Of a DNA stretch of 64,000 bases, positions 1 to 10,928 are shown one piece after another (the first letter of the stretch is position 1; every line of letters begins with the position of its first letter). This DNA comes from Zygaena filipendulae (lineage: Eukaryota; Arthropoda; Insecta; Lepidoptera; Zygaenidae): NCBI GenBank assembly GCA_907165275.2, contig OU015670.1:3685501-3749500 (forward strand). The letters run 5' to 3'. The notes under the pieces were generated by a model, which saw nothing but the letters and a program-made list of their open reading frames with translations, made no database searches and was not told where the DNA came from. Made by a program: the position numbers and the translations under genes.

Positions 1-330
1 AACAATACTATGTTGACTTATTTCTCATTGATTGACTGTTGATTCAAAATAAGTATTAATTACGTTAACTGCTAACTACACATTCCATTGTTTTTAATTA
101 ATTAAGTTTCGAATTACAATTAATTACTGCCGACACAGGCAGCGCACGTCGTTGTGTTGATATTTTGATACATTGGACTAATTTATTTTATGATTGGTTC
201 AAATTTACTATCCATAAGTAAAAAAATAAAAATAATAACAGTAAGATGCGAGTCTGTAAGTTACATTGGAGATAATAACGGTGCCGGCGCGCGGCGCAGT
301 TTGAAATACCACGCGTACGGAGTCTTGGGC

Positions 331-545
331 AATCCTTATTAATATTATAAATGCGAAAGTGAGTTTGTTTGTTTGTTGCGCTTTCACGGCTAAACGGCTC
401 AACGGATCACCACGAAATTTTGTATGCACGTTGTCAGGGGTACAGAGAAAGACATAGACTACTTTTTACCCCGGAATTGCCGCGGCAATTTTGAAATTAA
501 CTCGGAAGAAACTACATTAAATTTTGCATACTCCCTTCTCGTTGT
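331..545 (+). repeat. Lepidopteran interspersed repeat fragment
   Basis: The start resembles many others in the window: an AATATTATAAATGCGAAAGT-like beginning, TTTGT-rich stretch, then a segment ending near a 'cccgcgg'-like box. The same module recurs around 6.8, 7.4, 11.1, 20.5 and 24.7-26.1 kb. Such modules are widespread in moths and butterflies and many are attributed to non-autonomous Helitrons. The exact family was not determined. Confidence 0.5.
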
Positions 546-569
546 CAAGGGGAATCTAAATCGGATACA

Positions 570-707
570 ATTTAGGATCAGTGAGTGAGAGAGAGAGAGA
601 GCGAGTGATCACACTACACTAAATGGTACCCTAAATCGACTACTCTAGGGTACATTTTAATGTAGTGTGATCACTCGCTCTCTCTCTCTCACTCACTGAT
701 CCTAAAT
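570..707. repeat. Near-perfect 138-bp hairpin (MITE-like foldback)
   Basis: Two arms of about 54 bp, each with a (GA)n/(CT)n core and a TGATCACACTACA-type segment, are reverse complements around a short centre that is itself partly self-complementary. The ten bases CTAAATCGGA occur just before the element and again at its right end, possibly a target duplication. No coding capacity. Confidence 0.75.
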
Positions 708-1426
708 CGGAACCAACTGTTCTAACTTCGATTACACCTTCCGATTTCCTAGATTAGTGTCTGACAGATTGTAAAGTGCAATAAGCGTTTAAGAGAAAAG
801 AGCTGATTTGATTTGTGGTCGGGTAGAAGTACCAAATTCATGCCTTGTTTTAGCTGTCAGCAACCATTTTCTTTACCCTGAGTAAGGTAATACTCCCCAA
901 TAAACCAGGTTTTATTTTGGGAAGCAGATTTAGCCATACCAAAATGTTTGGTATTATTTCCAGAAAATATTGTCAGTGTAAGAATTATTAATAACTATTA
1001 GCAAATTATAAAAAATGTTCTAATTTTTGGGTTGTCTGTCTTCTATTGTTTACCAGTTGCTATGGTTACAAAGAAAATAAAAATCTTCTACTTAGCTAAT
1101 CTGCCTATCGGCTATCGGTTACGATCAATCCATCTAGAACATTGAACAACACTTGATATCAGTAGGTACCTATTATCTATAAAATATGACCGGGGCAAAT
1201 CAATCTGTCCAGATAACAGATACGTGAGTGTTGTCGCACAATGAATGTTATCTGCTGATACCAGATGAAAATTTAGTAACAGACAATACAATTGATAAGA
1301 GAATGATATGTCGAAAACATGGTTGGGATGTTCCATTGATAATTGATATGAAGCTTTGAGCTACCTACATATATCTGTAAATGTACCTAGGCGCTCGCCT
1401 AGATGCACCTGGCACCGACAACCTAT

Positions 1427-1484
1427 GTGAAAGTCAGGTCCAATGGGTTAGGCGTACTCTTAACCCGTTGGACCTGACCTTCAC
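1427..1484. repeat. Short hairpin, 24-bp arms and 10-base loop
   Basis: The arm beginning GTGAAAGTCAGGTCCAA is matched by its reverse complement ending at 1484, with only one or two mismatches. The size is compatible with a miRNA-like fold or a tiny foldback repeat. Nothing shows that it is expressed. Confidence 0.5.
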
Positions 1485-3605
1485 TAGTGTGCTCACTTGC
1501 TCAGAGCATTTAAACCAAAGGAGACTTCATTTCAGGACGATCTCCTCTGCCAAAAGTACGAGATCACAACTCATACCAGGCTGTATATTGATATGTTACG
1601 GTGTCTCTTTGCCAAGCTTGACACATGACGTCACTTTTATTTTTTTAGGAAACATTTACCACTTTCAGAGAAGGCAAAAGAAACTAAGTGCATACAGTCA
1701 ACGCATATTTTCCATTTTCTGAAGTTTTGTACTTTAAGATGCATTTCGATTTTTTACTGGAACTTTTGGAAGTAAATCGACACAGTTTAACCTTAATTTC
1801 GCTTTTGAATATTGAAGTTATCTGTCTGTCGATGTCACATGACTGTGTCGATACGACAGTGACATTTCTAACACAGATTAGTAAGGCGTAATTTTGAACT
1901 AGTGACGTCATTCCGCGTTTCGGCGGTAAAGTCTAAAGTAGGAACTTTGATACGCTCTATTTAATTAATTTATGCATATATTTTTTCTTTTTCTTGCTTT
2001 GTTTAAGTAGGCCATATATCTTTAAAATAGACTGAAAAAAAAATCATACAAGTACCCTATTAGCCCAGTATTTTTAATTTTCACCAGATTGCCGCATCAG
2101 TCTGATCAAATCGCATCTGCTGATAGATGGTCAACACACAAGAGTTTTCTACTTCAAAGATCATTAGATTTACAAGCAATGTACCCAAAACTTTTGAAAA
2201 CAGACCTGTCCAAATAAGTGATCAAGAGAAAGGTATACAAAAGGGAAGGTAAAAATTACCTTTATATCATTACAATATATTAAATTAAAAAAAAAATCCC
2301 CTGCCGCGTCTGTCTGTCTATTCGCAATAAACTCAAAGATTACTGAACAGATTTTCATGCGGTTTTGACCAATAGTTAGAATGATTCAAGATTGTGAGAC
2401 AGGTGTGAGCTTATGTATAAATGTATGTTTATTTAAAGGTTACATACTTTATGCTTATACAATGATAACACCCCCAAATAAGACAGACAGTCTTTGTCTT
2501 TGCCAGATAAATATCTTGTTAATATGAAATGGCCAATCTTTTGGATATTAAATCTCTAAAAGCAAAAACACTTTACAAGTGTTAAAACCATCTATTTTGC
2601 CAGAGGTTCTTAGTAGGTACTAGCATTATTATATAATATCAGCTATTTCCTTTGTTGTAGTTTCACCCATGTTAATTTGGAATTAGTTGAATTAGTTAGT
2701 TGAATTCCCACTTCCTAAACTATAAATCTTCTTTTTAGATAAAGAGTTATCTTGTTACTATACACAAAAATAAATAGCAAATTTTAAGACTCCCTGCAGA
2801 ACTTTAATCCGGGAAAAAAGCATTCTGTAGCTTTCTGTCATTGAAAGATTGTTTGTAGGGCTTGGGGAACTATAACATGGGTTCTTTACGAATCTAGTTT
2901 AGGCATCAGGCTCATAATTAAGATTATGTCTATGTTAGTATTAAGCCTCACTATTCTATGTATATTTCTATTTTTGACATCAAATAAAATTATTATTTTA
3001 TTATATTATTATTTAAGTAAAAAAAAATTAAGTGGTCGAATAGTTCCAATGATTAACTAATACAATCTTCCTTTATAAAATATTGGCACCTATAGTATTT
3101 CTTATTTTTAACCGTATTATCATCTCTATATTTTTCAATCTATCAAACAGCCCGACCTTTGACCACAATGATTATTTACATTAATGTAATGAAGGTTTAA
3201 AGTTTTTACTACAGCCCTCATATTGGAAAATTTCTAGGTGTTGTTAATTATATTATGTACCTACCTAGGTACATTTAGTTGAAGTTGAACCCTTGCCAAT
3301 TATGATTGTGGCAAACAACTATATTGTGAGTCATCTCATTTAATAATTAAAACAGGATCCAAAATGGATTTGTCTTTGATTTCATCATAAAACATAACCT
3401 TCTAAATACCTACCAGTCTTATTAGCCCAATGTTCTAAAAATGTGCACATTTGTTTTGTGAATGATTTTTATAAAACTAAGTAGGTTCCTATAGATCCTT
3501 GGTAGTGTTATGTTGGTACCCAATTCTTTATTTAAAAAAGCTCTTGGTAAGTATTGAACTCACTGGCCAGCTAATGGGCAAAAGAAAAGAAAAAATACAA
3601 CTTAC

Positions 3606-3672
3606 ATTGTGTAGCAAAAGCTGGTGCGCAAACAGCTAGCAGCGCAGAAAAAGCAAGAAGGATAGCCTTCAT
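3606..3672 (-). CDS. Fer1HCH: Secreted ferritin heavy-chain homologue, signal-peptide exon (partial gene)
   Basis: Reading the minus strand from 3672, the exon encodes 22 residues beginning MKAILLAFSALLAVCAPAFA. This is a typical signal peptide: a lysine, a hydrophobic core and an AFA cleavage box. It then stops in phase 1 at a GTAAG donor (3601-3605). Secreted insect ferritins enter the secretory pathway and form mixed heavy/light shells. The gene name rests on context. It diverges from Fer2LCH, as the two subunit genes do in other insects, and an IRE lies 105 bases upstream of the start codon. A TTGTAG just before AAACAAAATG may be a splice acceptor, so the 5' UTR may contain a small intron. 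The ferritin domain is not in this window, and the ferroxidase residues cannot be checked. Confidence 0.72.
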
Positions 3673-3777
3673 TTTGTTTCTACAATTAAATCACAGATAC
3701 TTTGACGTTAAATTAAATAATAAACCAAAACGATATAGGTAATAGAACTTGACCGTAGGAATACTCGCGTTAGTCTA

Positions 3778-3804
3778 GCCTTTACACTCACTGGCGCAGA
3801 AGGC
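3778..3804 (-). promoter_or_regulatory. Iron-responsive element in Fer1HCH 5' UTR
   Basis: On the minus strand the order is: five-base lower stem GCCTT, a single bulged C, upper stem TGCGC, apical loop CAGTGA, then GTGTA and AAGGC. Both stems close fully, counting G-U pairs, and the C bulge sits five pairs below a CAGUGN loop, as in canonical IREs. IRP1-type proteins bind such elements when iron is low and block translation. It is about 105 bases from the start codon. Confidence 0.88.
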
Positions 3805-3904
3805 GACTTATCATAAACACAAAGAACTGAAGGCGCTCCGTTATTATTCACGAGAAATATAGAGAATTTACGTAGCCGATAACAAAGTCGGCCTGTTGAC
3901 AATC

Positions 3905-4560
3905 AATTGTGCGGAATACCCTCTACTTGAAAGAGCGAGATAGCCATACGATCGTAAAGGTTTTGTGTTCCAAGTGACTAATGGAATTTTTTACCTACTA
4001 CCTTTTTGTACTACAGCGTTTGAATGAGCCTTTGAAGTCATATATTGTCATGCTCAAGTTGTATTAGGTGATAAATAATGACGAGACATGGTGAAATAAA
4101 TCGATTATGCAATAAAAAAAAGTTTGGAACACAAAACCTTGAAATTCCATGTGACAGCTACGTCACGCGGGGGAATTTTCTAGAGGGAGGCGGGTAACAG
4201 TAATACTATATTTAAAATTTTACACGATTTAAAGGAAACATTTGACTTTGTAAAAGAGGGTTTTTAAATATAAAAACAATTCAGTAGGAAGTTAACTCAT
4301 AGTAAAAAAATTATATATTAAAAAGAAAATGACCAAATTAAATTTTTAGACCTGTAAAAGGAGAAAATTAGAAATATGGTGAGTTTTACTTTGGAACTGG
4401 CAATATATTAAGCTAACGTCACGCAAATTTAGGGACTATAGGACTTATGTTTCGTCGTTCGCATTTGTCAACTCATTGTTGTGATCGTATTGCGTGCTGT
4501 TAATATTTTATTGATAGCATTTGTTACTTTGTCTCGTCCTTATCGTTTTTCGAGTTCACT
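3905..4560. promoter_or_regulatory. Shared ferritin promoter region
   Basis: This is the interval between the two divergent 5' UTRs and should hold both promoters. It contains a 184-bp inverted-repeat element (3957-4140) and, next to it, a CRE-like TACGTCA at about 4152. No convincing TATA box was identified for either direction. The transcription starts are inferred only from the IRE positions. Confidence 0.5.
3957..4140. repeat. MITE-like element in the ferritin promoter
   Basis: Seventeen-base termini AAGGTTTTGTGTTCCAA (3957-3973) and its reverse complement (4124-4140) bound a 184-bp AT-rich unit without coding capacity. No obvious target duplication was seen. Confidence 0.6.
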
Positions 4561-4730
4561 ATTGTTGGAACTTGGGACTTGGGAGTAGTTGGAAGTCGCC
4601 TTCTGCGCCAGTGTGTGTAAAGGTTGCACTTTCGACGGAGCGCTATTGTGGTTTTCGTCTTCGCAGAGACACAAATATTATTTATTATTAACACCTAATT
4701 TATTACAAGTAGGTATTCCAATCCAATTCG
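4560..4730 (+). other. Fer2LCH: Fer2LCH 5' UTR exon (approximate limits)
   Basis: The IRE at 4598-4624 must be transcribed on the plus strand, yet the coding start is 1.55 kb downstream behind a clear acceptor (TTCTAG before CAAAATG at 6174). So a non-coding first exon is inferred. Possible donors are GTAAGC at 4731 (preferred) and GTAGGT at 4709. The start of the exon is a guess. Confidence 0.55.
4598..4624 (+). promoter_or_regulatory. Iron-responsive element in Fer2LCH 5' UTR
   Basis: The structure is the same as on the opposite strand: GCCTT lower stem, bulged C at 4603, TGCGC upper stem, CAGTGT loop at 4609-4614, GTGTA, and AAGGT closing with one G-U pair. The two IREs share an identical 18-base core (GCCTTCTGCGCCAGTG plus flanks), although they serve opposite genes. 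IREs on both subunit mRNAs are reported in Lepidoptera, unlike the single heavy-chain IRE of Drosophila. Confidence 0.88.
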
Positions 4731-5063
4731 GTAAGCAATTTTTATTTATTAGTTATGTATTGGAAATGAATAGAATTTTGTTTATTTGAAACAAACCTTT
4801 TTTATTAGGAAGAAATCTGTATCTAATTGGAATGTCGAACTATTTATTAGTCTTTTGTTTTTGTTAATTTAAAGCAGCTATTATGGACTATAGGTACCAA
4901 GGTCTGTTTATAGGTGCAGACCTGTAACGACTACATTTCATCAGCTGATTTGGGTACCTAGGTAGTAAATTGTAAAGAATTGAGAACCTGAGACTTGTCC
5001 AGTGGTCATTAAATGATGCATGGAGTCAATATGTTTTTTTTTTAAACTTTGAACAAAAGTACA

Positions 5064-5263
5064 GGGTGGCAACGTTATTTTTAATTTTGTAACGATAATA
5101 AACCTACTGCGATTTCAATAAGACTCATTATTCAATGCATACAGTTGTTAATATTCAATGGAACGTTAAACACTATTTTTTATGCCATGCAATATAAGGC
5201 TTTAATTCAATTGTAAGACTTAATAAATTATCATTACAAAATTAAAAATAACGTTGCCCACCT
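5064..5263. repeat. MITE in Fer2LCH 5' UTR intron
   Basis: A 200-bp AT-rich unit is bounded by terminal inverted repeats of about 29 bp. The left starts GGGTGGCAACG at 5064 and the right ends CGTTGCCCACC at 5263, with one inserted base between the arms. No open reading frame. Confidence 0.7.
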
Positions 5264-5724
5264 CTAACAAAAAGACATCACTTGTTTGGACAAAGAAATT
5301 GACATAACCTATTTTTTTTTACACAATAATAATTAATCATTGCATTTTATTATATAGCTGAGGTAAGTATATGTAAAATTCATATTTATGATAAATACAT
5401 AATTTCTGGTGTATAAACTTCTGTTGGTTATCATATCGCCATGTCAATCAATAAGTTAGGTACTTAAAGTTTCCCGAATCTTATTTATTTATCTAGACAT
5501 GTGAATGATCAATGTATTTTTAAGCATTCAAATACGGAGATAGTGAAAGATAAAAGTATTTATTTAATGTAATACAGTGATTCCAATCGATTGCTTGTTA
5601 TAAAATTGGATTAACTGATTATGATAATTTTATTATTAGAATTTATAATGTCTGTTTATAAAAGTAGTCAAAAGTGTATCGAGCCACAAACCCTTAAAAT
5701 ACACTAATACTATGTGACCCATTC

Positions 5725-5758
5725 AAGGGAGGTTGGGGGGAGGGGGGGGGGGGGGAGT
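5725..5758 (+). repeat. G-tract, possible G-quadruplex
   Basis: A 14-base G run lies next to further GG and GGGG clusters in AT-rich surroundings. It is in the Fer2LCH first intron. Structure potential only. Confidence 0.4.
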
Positions 5759-6177
5759 CTTCAGAATACCGCACTTGGTCACAGAGGCGAGGGCTTAGCT
5801 TTTTGTCATATAGTCAACATCCTCTAAGGAAATCTTGTGCTTTTTTGAGCTACATCTGCTTTAGAAAGGTGTTTATTTTATAAGAAACGCAATTAACCCT
5901 GACTCCATACAATGACTTTGTAGCTTACAAGTTGACAGCTGAAAATAAAGTTGAAGAAGCAATTTTTTTCTACTTTAAAACTGTTTTATTTCACTTCTTA
6001 ACATTTGGGGAAAAAATTTATTATGATGCAAGCTTTTATACCATTGTAGCTTCTGTCTAACCTTTAAAGTTTTCTAAACATGTACAAAGCATACTTTTTA
6101 ATATGTTTGTGTATATGTACAGTCATTTTCCTCAAGCAACCTTCCTTTATTAACAGCCTTATTTTTTTTCTAGCAAA

Positions 6178-9100
6178 ATGAAGCTCATCGCTGTTGCCCT
6201 ATTTAGCCTGCTCACTCTGTCTGGCAGTTTTGCTGAAGATAACTGCTACAATGATGTCTCATTGGACTGTGGTCAAGCATCTAGTAATTTACTGAGTAAG
6301 TTGTATTTTCTTTGTAATATGAACTTTTGCAATATACACATACTTAACTAGCACCTTTTTCTACTGCTTACTCTTTATGCTCAGATACAGGTGTCCCTAA
6401 ACTCCATGTTGTACCTATCTAACAAAGAATACACGTTTTTAGAAAGTTTGATAGTTTGGATTTACTGTCTGCAAAATTTTATAAGAGCATTGCTATGGAA
6501 AAAATGCTTCAATTTGAAGTTTTTTAACCGAATTCCAAAAAGGAGGAGGTTATATATTCAGCTGTATGTATGTTTTTTTTTTCTGTTCAGTCATCATTAG
6601 CATGAGGGTCGAAGTTTGGGTTCCTGTTCCTATTATTTATATTGCTTTTATTTGTGAACTCCACTAAGCTATAGGTACTTTTTATATGAGCAGTATGTGG
6701 TATTAAACCACCCGCAGTAATTTCGGAGTACCCGCGGGAATTCCAGGAAAAAGTATACCCATAAACCTTCCTCTGAAATCACTCTATCTATTGCTGAAAA
6801 TCGCATGAAAATCCGTTCAGTAGTTTTTAAGTTTATCGCGAACAGACAGTAGTTTTTGTGTGCGTATGTGTATCGCGAACAGACAGACCGACCTACGTGG
6901 CGAAGGTTTTTTTAGGTATAATATATAATGATTTATTTTTTGTAACGGATGGAAGTCGCTAGTTCACCTTGATGTTTCTTCACCCGGTTCTGCCTACATC
7001 ATGACTTGCATTGAAAACCCCACTTACTGTGATACGTTTACCTCAAACTTTACGATTTCCAAAAATAATCCTCTGAAGCACAAAAAACTGGGTGGAAAAA
7101 AGAATTTTTTATGTGGGACGAACCCTGCGGGGCGAATCAGGAACAAATCCATCACGGTAGTAAAACTGATAACAATGATAAGATCCATCAATATTGTGAA
7201 ATACATGATGGCTGGACGTGTTATTTAAGTCTCTTGTGAACTTGCAACACTGTAGGAGTGTGACGTCACCAAGGATAATACAATCGGCAATACAATAGAC
7301 AGCATCAGGGCCCCTATTCACTATAACCAACAAGGATGCCCATAACGCGCGCCCAATAACTCGATTCCAAACGTTTCAATTACAAAATATTAGAAACTGG
7401 GTTTCACCCGTGGTAATTTCGGAGTTCCCGCGAGAATTCCAGGATAAACTATACGTATATAAAATTTTCTCTTGAATCACTCTATCTATTAAAAAATGCA
7501 TCAAAATCCGTTGCGTAGTTTTAAAGATCTAAGCATACATAGGGACAGACAGCGGGAAGCGACTTTGTTTTATACTATGACGTAAGAAAACAACCAAATA
7601 GGCAACATAAAAAAAAAAAGAGATTTATCGGTTTTTGTTCTGACGCTCCTCTGTAGTGACTAATATTCTGCATGCCAAAGACAAGTAGGTGTTTTCTAGT
7701 GAAACTTCTTTGAACGCGAGGGGAAAACATTATCCTCCGCAGCGTTGGCGAGCTGCAACGCCATCTACGGTGACTACAGCCGCCACGGGAACGTGGCGTC
7801 GGAGCTGCAAGCGTACGCCAACTTGCACCTGGAGCGGTCGTACGAGTACCTGCTGTCGGCCGCGTACTACAACAACTACCAGACGAACCGGCTCGGCTTC
7901 AGCAAGCTGTTCCAGAAACTGTCCGACGACTCCTGGGACAAGACCATCGATTTGATCAAGCACATCACCATGAGAGGTTTTTATTTATAGTTTCTTTCTT
8001 CTTTTTTATGGGTTTTCGCACAAAAAGCATTTAGCCAGTTTCAAGTAATATTAATTCAATCAATCATATATCATCATCATCATGTATGTATCATCAATGT
8101 ATTATTCTGTTCAAATGCTTCGTTGTACGGTTTGAAATTGCAAGCTTGATAGAACTTTCTCGGAGATCTTGGAGGAAAGTAAGAAACCGAAGAAATCAGC
8201 TCGAAATGTCATATACCTCCTAATTTTTCCTCTTTATAATATTAGTATAGATATACCTAGATGTATTTGCATAAGAAGTATGTCTAAAAAAAAATTGTCT
8301 GGTACAAGTTGACCAGCTAAACGTTACGTTTTCCGCTCACGTAATGACGTTTTGGAGCTAATAACATCAGTCACGCTCGTGAGGTATCAAGTCAATATAC
8401 CTATGTAATTTTCTAACATTTTGTTCTTTACCTGAGAAAAGTATTTTTGTCTTGATGCTGTTTGGTAATGTGTAAGCATACTGACTTTGTTCGTTGTGAC
8501 CAGGCGGCGTGATGGACTTCGCCCAGCGCAGCAGCCAAGAGGCGCACCCCGCTAAGAACTACACGGTAGAGCTGCACGAGGTGGAGTCGCTGGCGAAGGC
8601 GCTGGACAGTCAGAAGGAGATCGCCGAGCGGGCCTTCTACATCCACCGCGAGGCGACTAGGAACGCCCCGCAACTTCACGACCCTGAGGTATTGCATCCT
8701 TGACCGTTTTGACGATGGTCGAGTGACGCGAGGTCGTCGCTGGACGGCCAAAAAAAAAACACCAAGCGAGAGGCGACCGAGAACAGCCTGCATCTCAACG
8801 ATCCTTTTTCGTTTTTTTTTTCTTTTTTTTGCTGGCCAGTTCTAAGAGGGAATATTCTATGGAACTGCTCCACTTATTCTAAAAATGCTTTCACTAGTAA
8901 CATTGGATACTTTTCGTCCCTAAACAAAGAGTTCCCGAGAGTTCGAGAGAGAGAGAGAGGGTGTCACTAAATTCACGCCGGTGGAACTATTGCGGTACTT
9001 GGTATATTATAGTCATGAGTAATTTAGGTCTTGGGATAGAATATAAGGTAGGTATAAAAAATCCCGATTTCTCTAGTGTAACCGCGAGTAAAACCGCGAG

Positions 9101-9396
9101 TAGAACAGCTTAATTAGAAATAAAGTTAAAATCAGTCACTGAAATAACGTTCGTTGCATGTTAGACAATGGACAATGGACAATAATATCATGGTCTGAAA
9201 TAAAATATATAAAAAAAAAATTCATTTACAGATCTCTCAATATCTCGAAGAGGAGTTCATCGAGGATCACGCCAAGACCATCAGGAACCTGGCAGGGTAC
9301 ACTATTGACCTCAAGAAATTCATCTCCGCCAATGACGGCCAAGACTTGTCCCTCGCCCTGTATGTGTTCGACGAGTACTTACAGAAGAGCGTCTAA
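6178..9396 (+). CDS. Fer2LCH: Secreted ferritin light-chain homologue, complete coding sequence
   Basis: Four coding exons join in phase: 6178-6295, 7743-7976, 8504-8688 and 9232-9396, giving 233 aa. All introns are GT-AG. The start follows the acceptor TCTAG/CAAAATG. Residues 1-19 (MKLIAVALFSLLTLSGSFA) form a signal peptide, followed by the cysteines of the N-terminal extension and a four-helix ferritin domain (about 45-230; LQAYANLHLERSYEYL is helix A). Secreted insect ferritin stores and exports iron in the ER, Golgi and haemolymph. The helix-B segment reads SDDSWDKTIDLIKHI, without the EExxH of ferroxidase-active heavy chains, so this should be the light, nucleating subunit. It is divergent from Fer1HCH and carries its own IRE. 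Exon 2 ends in GTTTTT, a weaker donor. The three downstream coding exons are much more GC-rich than their introns. Subunit type is inferred; ferritin identity is secure. Confidence 0.93.
6540..6930 (+). repeat. Lepidopteran interspersed repeat in Fer2LCH intron
   Basis: It begins with AATTCCAAAAAGGAGGAGGTT and later includes a CCCGCGGGAATTCC box and a 'gaacagacagaccgacc'-like tail. Both modules recur elsewhere (14.6, 19.0 and 25 kb). The position is between coding exons 1 and 2. Confidence 0.5.
7385..7580 (+). repeat. Lepidopteran interspersed repeat fragment
   Basis: It has the module 'ggtttcacccgtggtaatttcggagttcccgcg' broken by substitutions, then the AAAATCCGTTGCGTAGTTTT stretch. It belongs to the same family as the 25-kb cluster. 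Confidence 0.45.
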
Positions 9397-9712
9397 ATAT
9401 TTAAAAGTATTGAAATGTATTTAAAAAAAACATCTCATATTTAATCATAAAAAAAAAATTCTCCACAATGTAGATAAGAAGATTTTAGTAAATTTTTTTG
9501 ACAATAGCAACACACAAGTTTTTTGGCTACAAGACTTATTTTCTTTGCTTTGTATTAAAAATCAGAAAATTGTTTTTTTTTTACGTACAAAAAATAGGCT
9601 GTTAATAGTTAAGTTGCCCAAATTAGTTTAATAAGATTAAATATAATATGTATCATATAATTTGTTTAGTAATCATCTTAGTACGTATAGTGTACCTATA
9701 CTCAGTTGAAAT

Positions 9713-9718
9713 AATAAA
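9713..9718 (+). terminator. Polyadenylation signal of Fer2LCH
   Basis: An AATAAA lies 317 bases after the Fer2LCH stop codon in an AT-rich 3' UTR. It is the first strong candidate on this strand. Confidence 0.45.
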
Positions 9719-9798
9719 AATTAAAATACAAAACATTTGACTTATCTTTAATTTTACTATGCAAAATATCAATACAAATTATTTCCTATACATAATAT

Positions 9799-10018
9799 CC
9801 CACCAAAACATTTTAATGTAGAATCTAAATGTTGCCGTCATTGTCAAAAAGTTATCAGATATCATGAAGAAGTAGAACCAAGCCTCTTACTCTATGCACC
9901 CATTTATACGCCCGAACTAGAAGGCCTAACTTCACAAACACTATGCCTTAGTCAAAATATGTGGCTTGGCCGTTTCGTCCTACAAGAAAAGTAATGAACA
10001 GTGGATAATACGCCCATA
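9799..10018. repeat. Partial copy of the CCCACC-terminal MITE
   Basis: It starts CCCACCAAAACATTTTAATG and continues with segments shared with the left arm of the complete element at 23510-23948, including the ATATGTGGCTTGGCCGTTTCG block. Only about one arm is present. Confidence 0.6.
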
Positions 10019-10928
10019 AGTTCGATTTGTGCTCTTGTGTAGATACATACATATAACCCAAATGTAATAACGCCGTTCCATGTTGATTGCAAACGAAACG
10101 AAATGTTGATTGTCACAAGAGGAGTGGGTTAAGTTCGTTCACAACAATTTCAAGTGGTGACTTTACATCGTTCTACTTCTACCTATCCATGGTTGAAAAA
10201 AGGAATGATTGATTAATTCGGATTCCTTCATCCTTTATTATATAGAATGTCTTTGTTCAGGACCATATTGTGAATTACAAATAGTCATAGAAATCACTAT
10301 AAAATAGCGCTGTTACTTCATTTCATTGCTCATCTCTAGTCTCTAATACTTACTAGCTGTGCCCCGCGGTTTCACCCGCGTGAGTTTCGGAATTCCAGCA
10401 GGAATTCCAAAGTAACCTAATTTACTCCATTAACATCGCCTGAGCCGCGCGGCATGGTATCTCGCACTTGCACATCATAAATGCGCGCTCAGTGACTGAT
10501 CATTATTTTGCTGCGATGTTATTTTAAAACTGCGATATCTCGATGTTCATTGAAATCGAATAATGTAAAGAGCAATTTGGCTTTAAATTAAATACTTGTG
10601 TTCAATAACGTATTTATTTGAATAATATCATGTTTAGGTATTAAAAAACCTTCGCAAATAATGAATTATTTTAGAACAAATTTGGCTAGCATAAAAAGGT
10701 TATAGTGACGTCCTACCTACCTACCTACGTCCTACCTTAAAAGATAGACAAAAGAAAGACATAATAATATATTATATGCTGTCGTGGACTTTTTTTAAGA
10801 CAAAGAATTTATCAAATCTGACCAAGTATAGTTCCTGAGATTAGCGCGTCCAAACAAACAAACTCTTCATCTTTATAATATTAGTATAGATATAGGTACA
10901 AATGAAGTACAACTCAAATTATCAGCGC
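10019..10928. other. Intergenic DNA between Fer2LCH and AO 3' ends
   Basis: Convergent 3' flanks. A repeat fragment begins near 10355 ('agctgtgccccgcggtttcacccgcg'-type box, slightly changed) and another tail near 10830-10905. No gene or RNA was found. Confidence 0.5.

Larger units (their letters stand above)
1..3605. other. Gene-poor AT-rich DNA, probably Fer1HCH intron
   Basis: No exon with recognisable homology was found here on either strand. Because the Fer1HCH signal-peptide exon at 3606-3672 (minus) ends in a splice donor, this stretch is most simply its first coding intron, with the ferritin-domain exons beyond the left edge. It contains an interspersed repeat (331-545) and two hairpins (570-707 and 1427-1484). 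The interval 1690-1790 faintly resembles the tail of element E near 54800. The short open frames look random. Confidence 0.5.
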
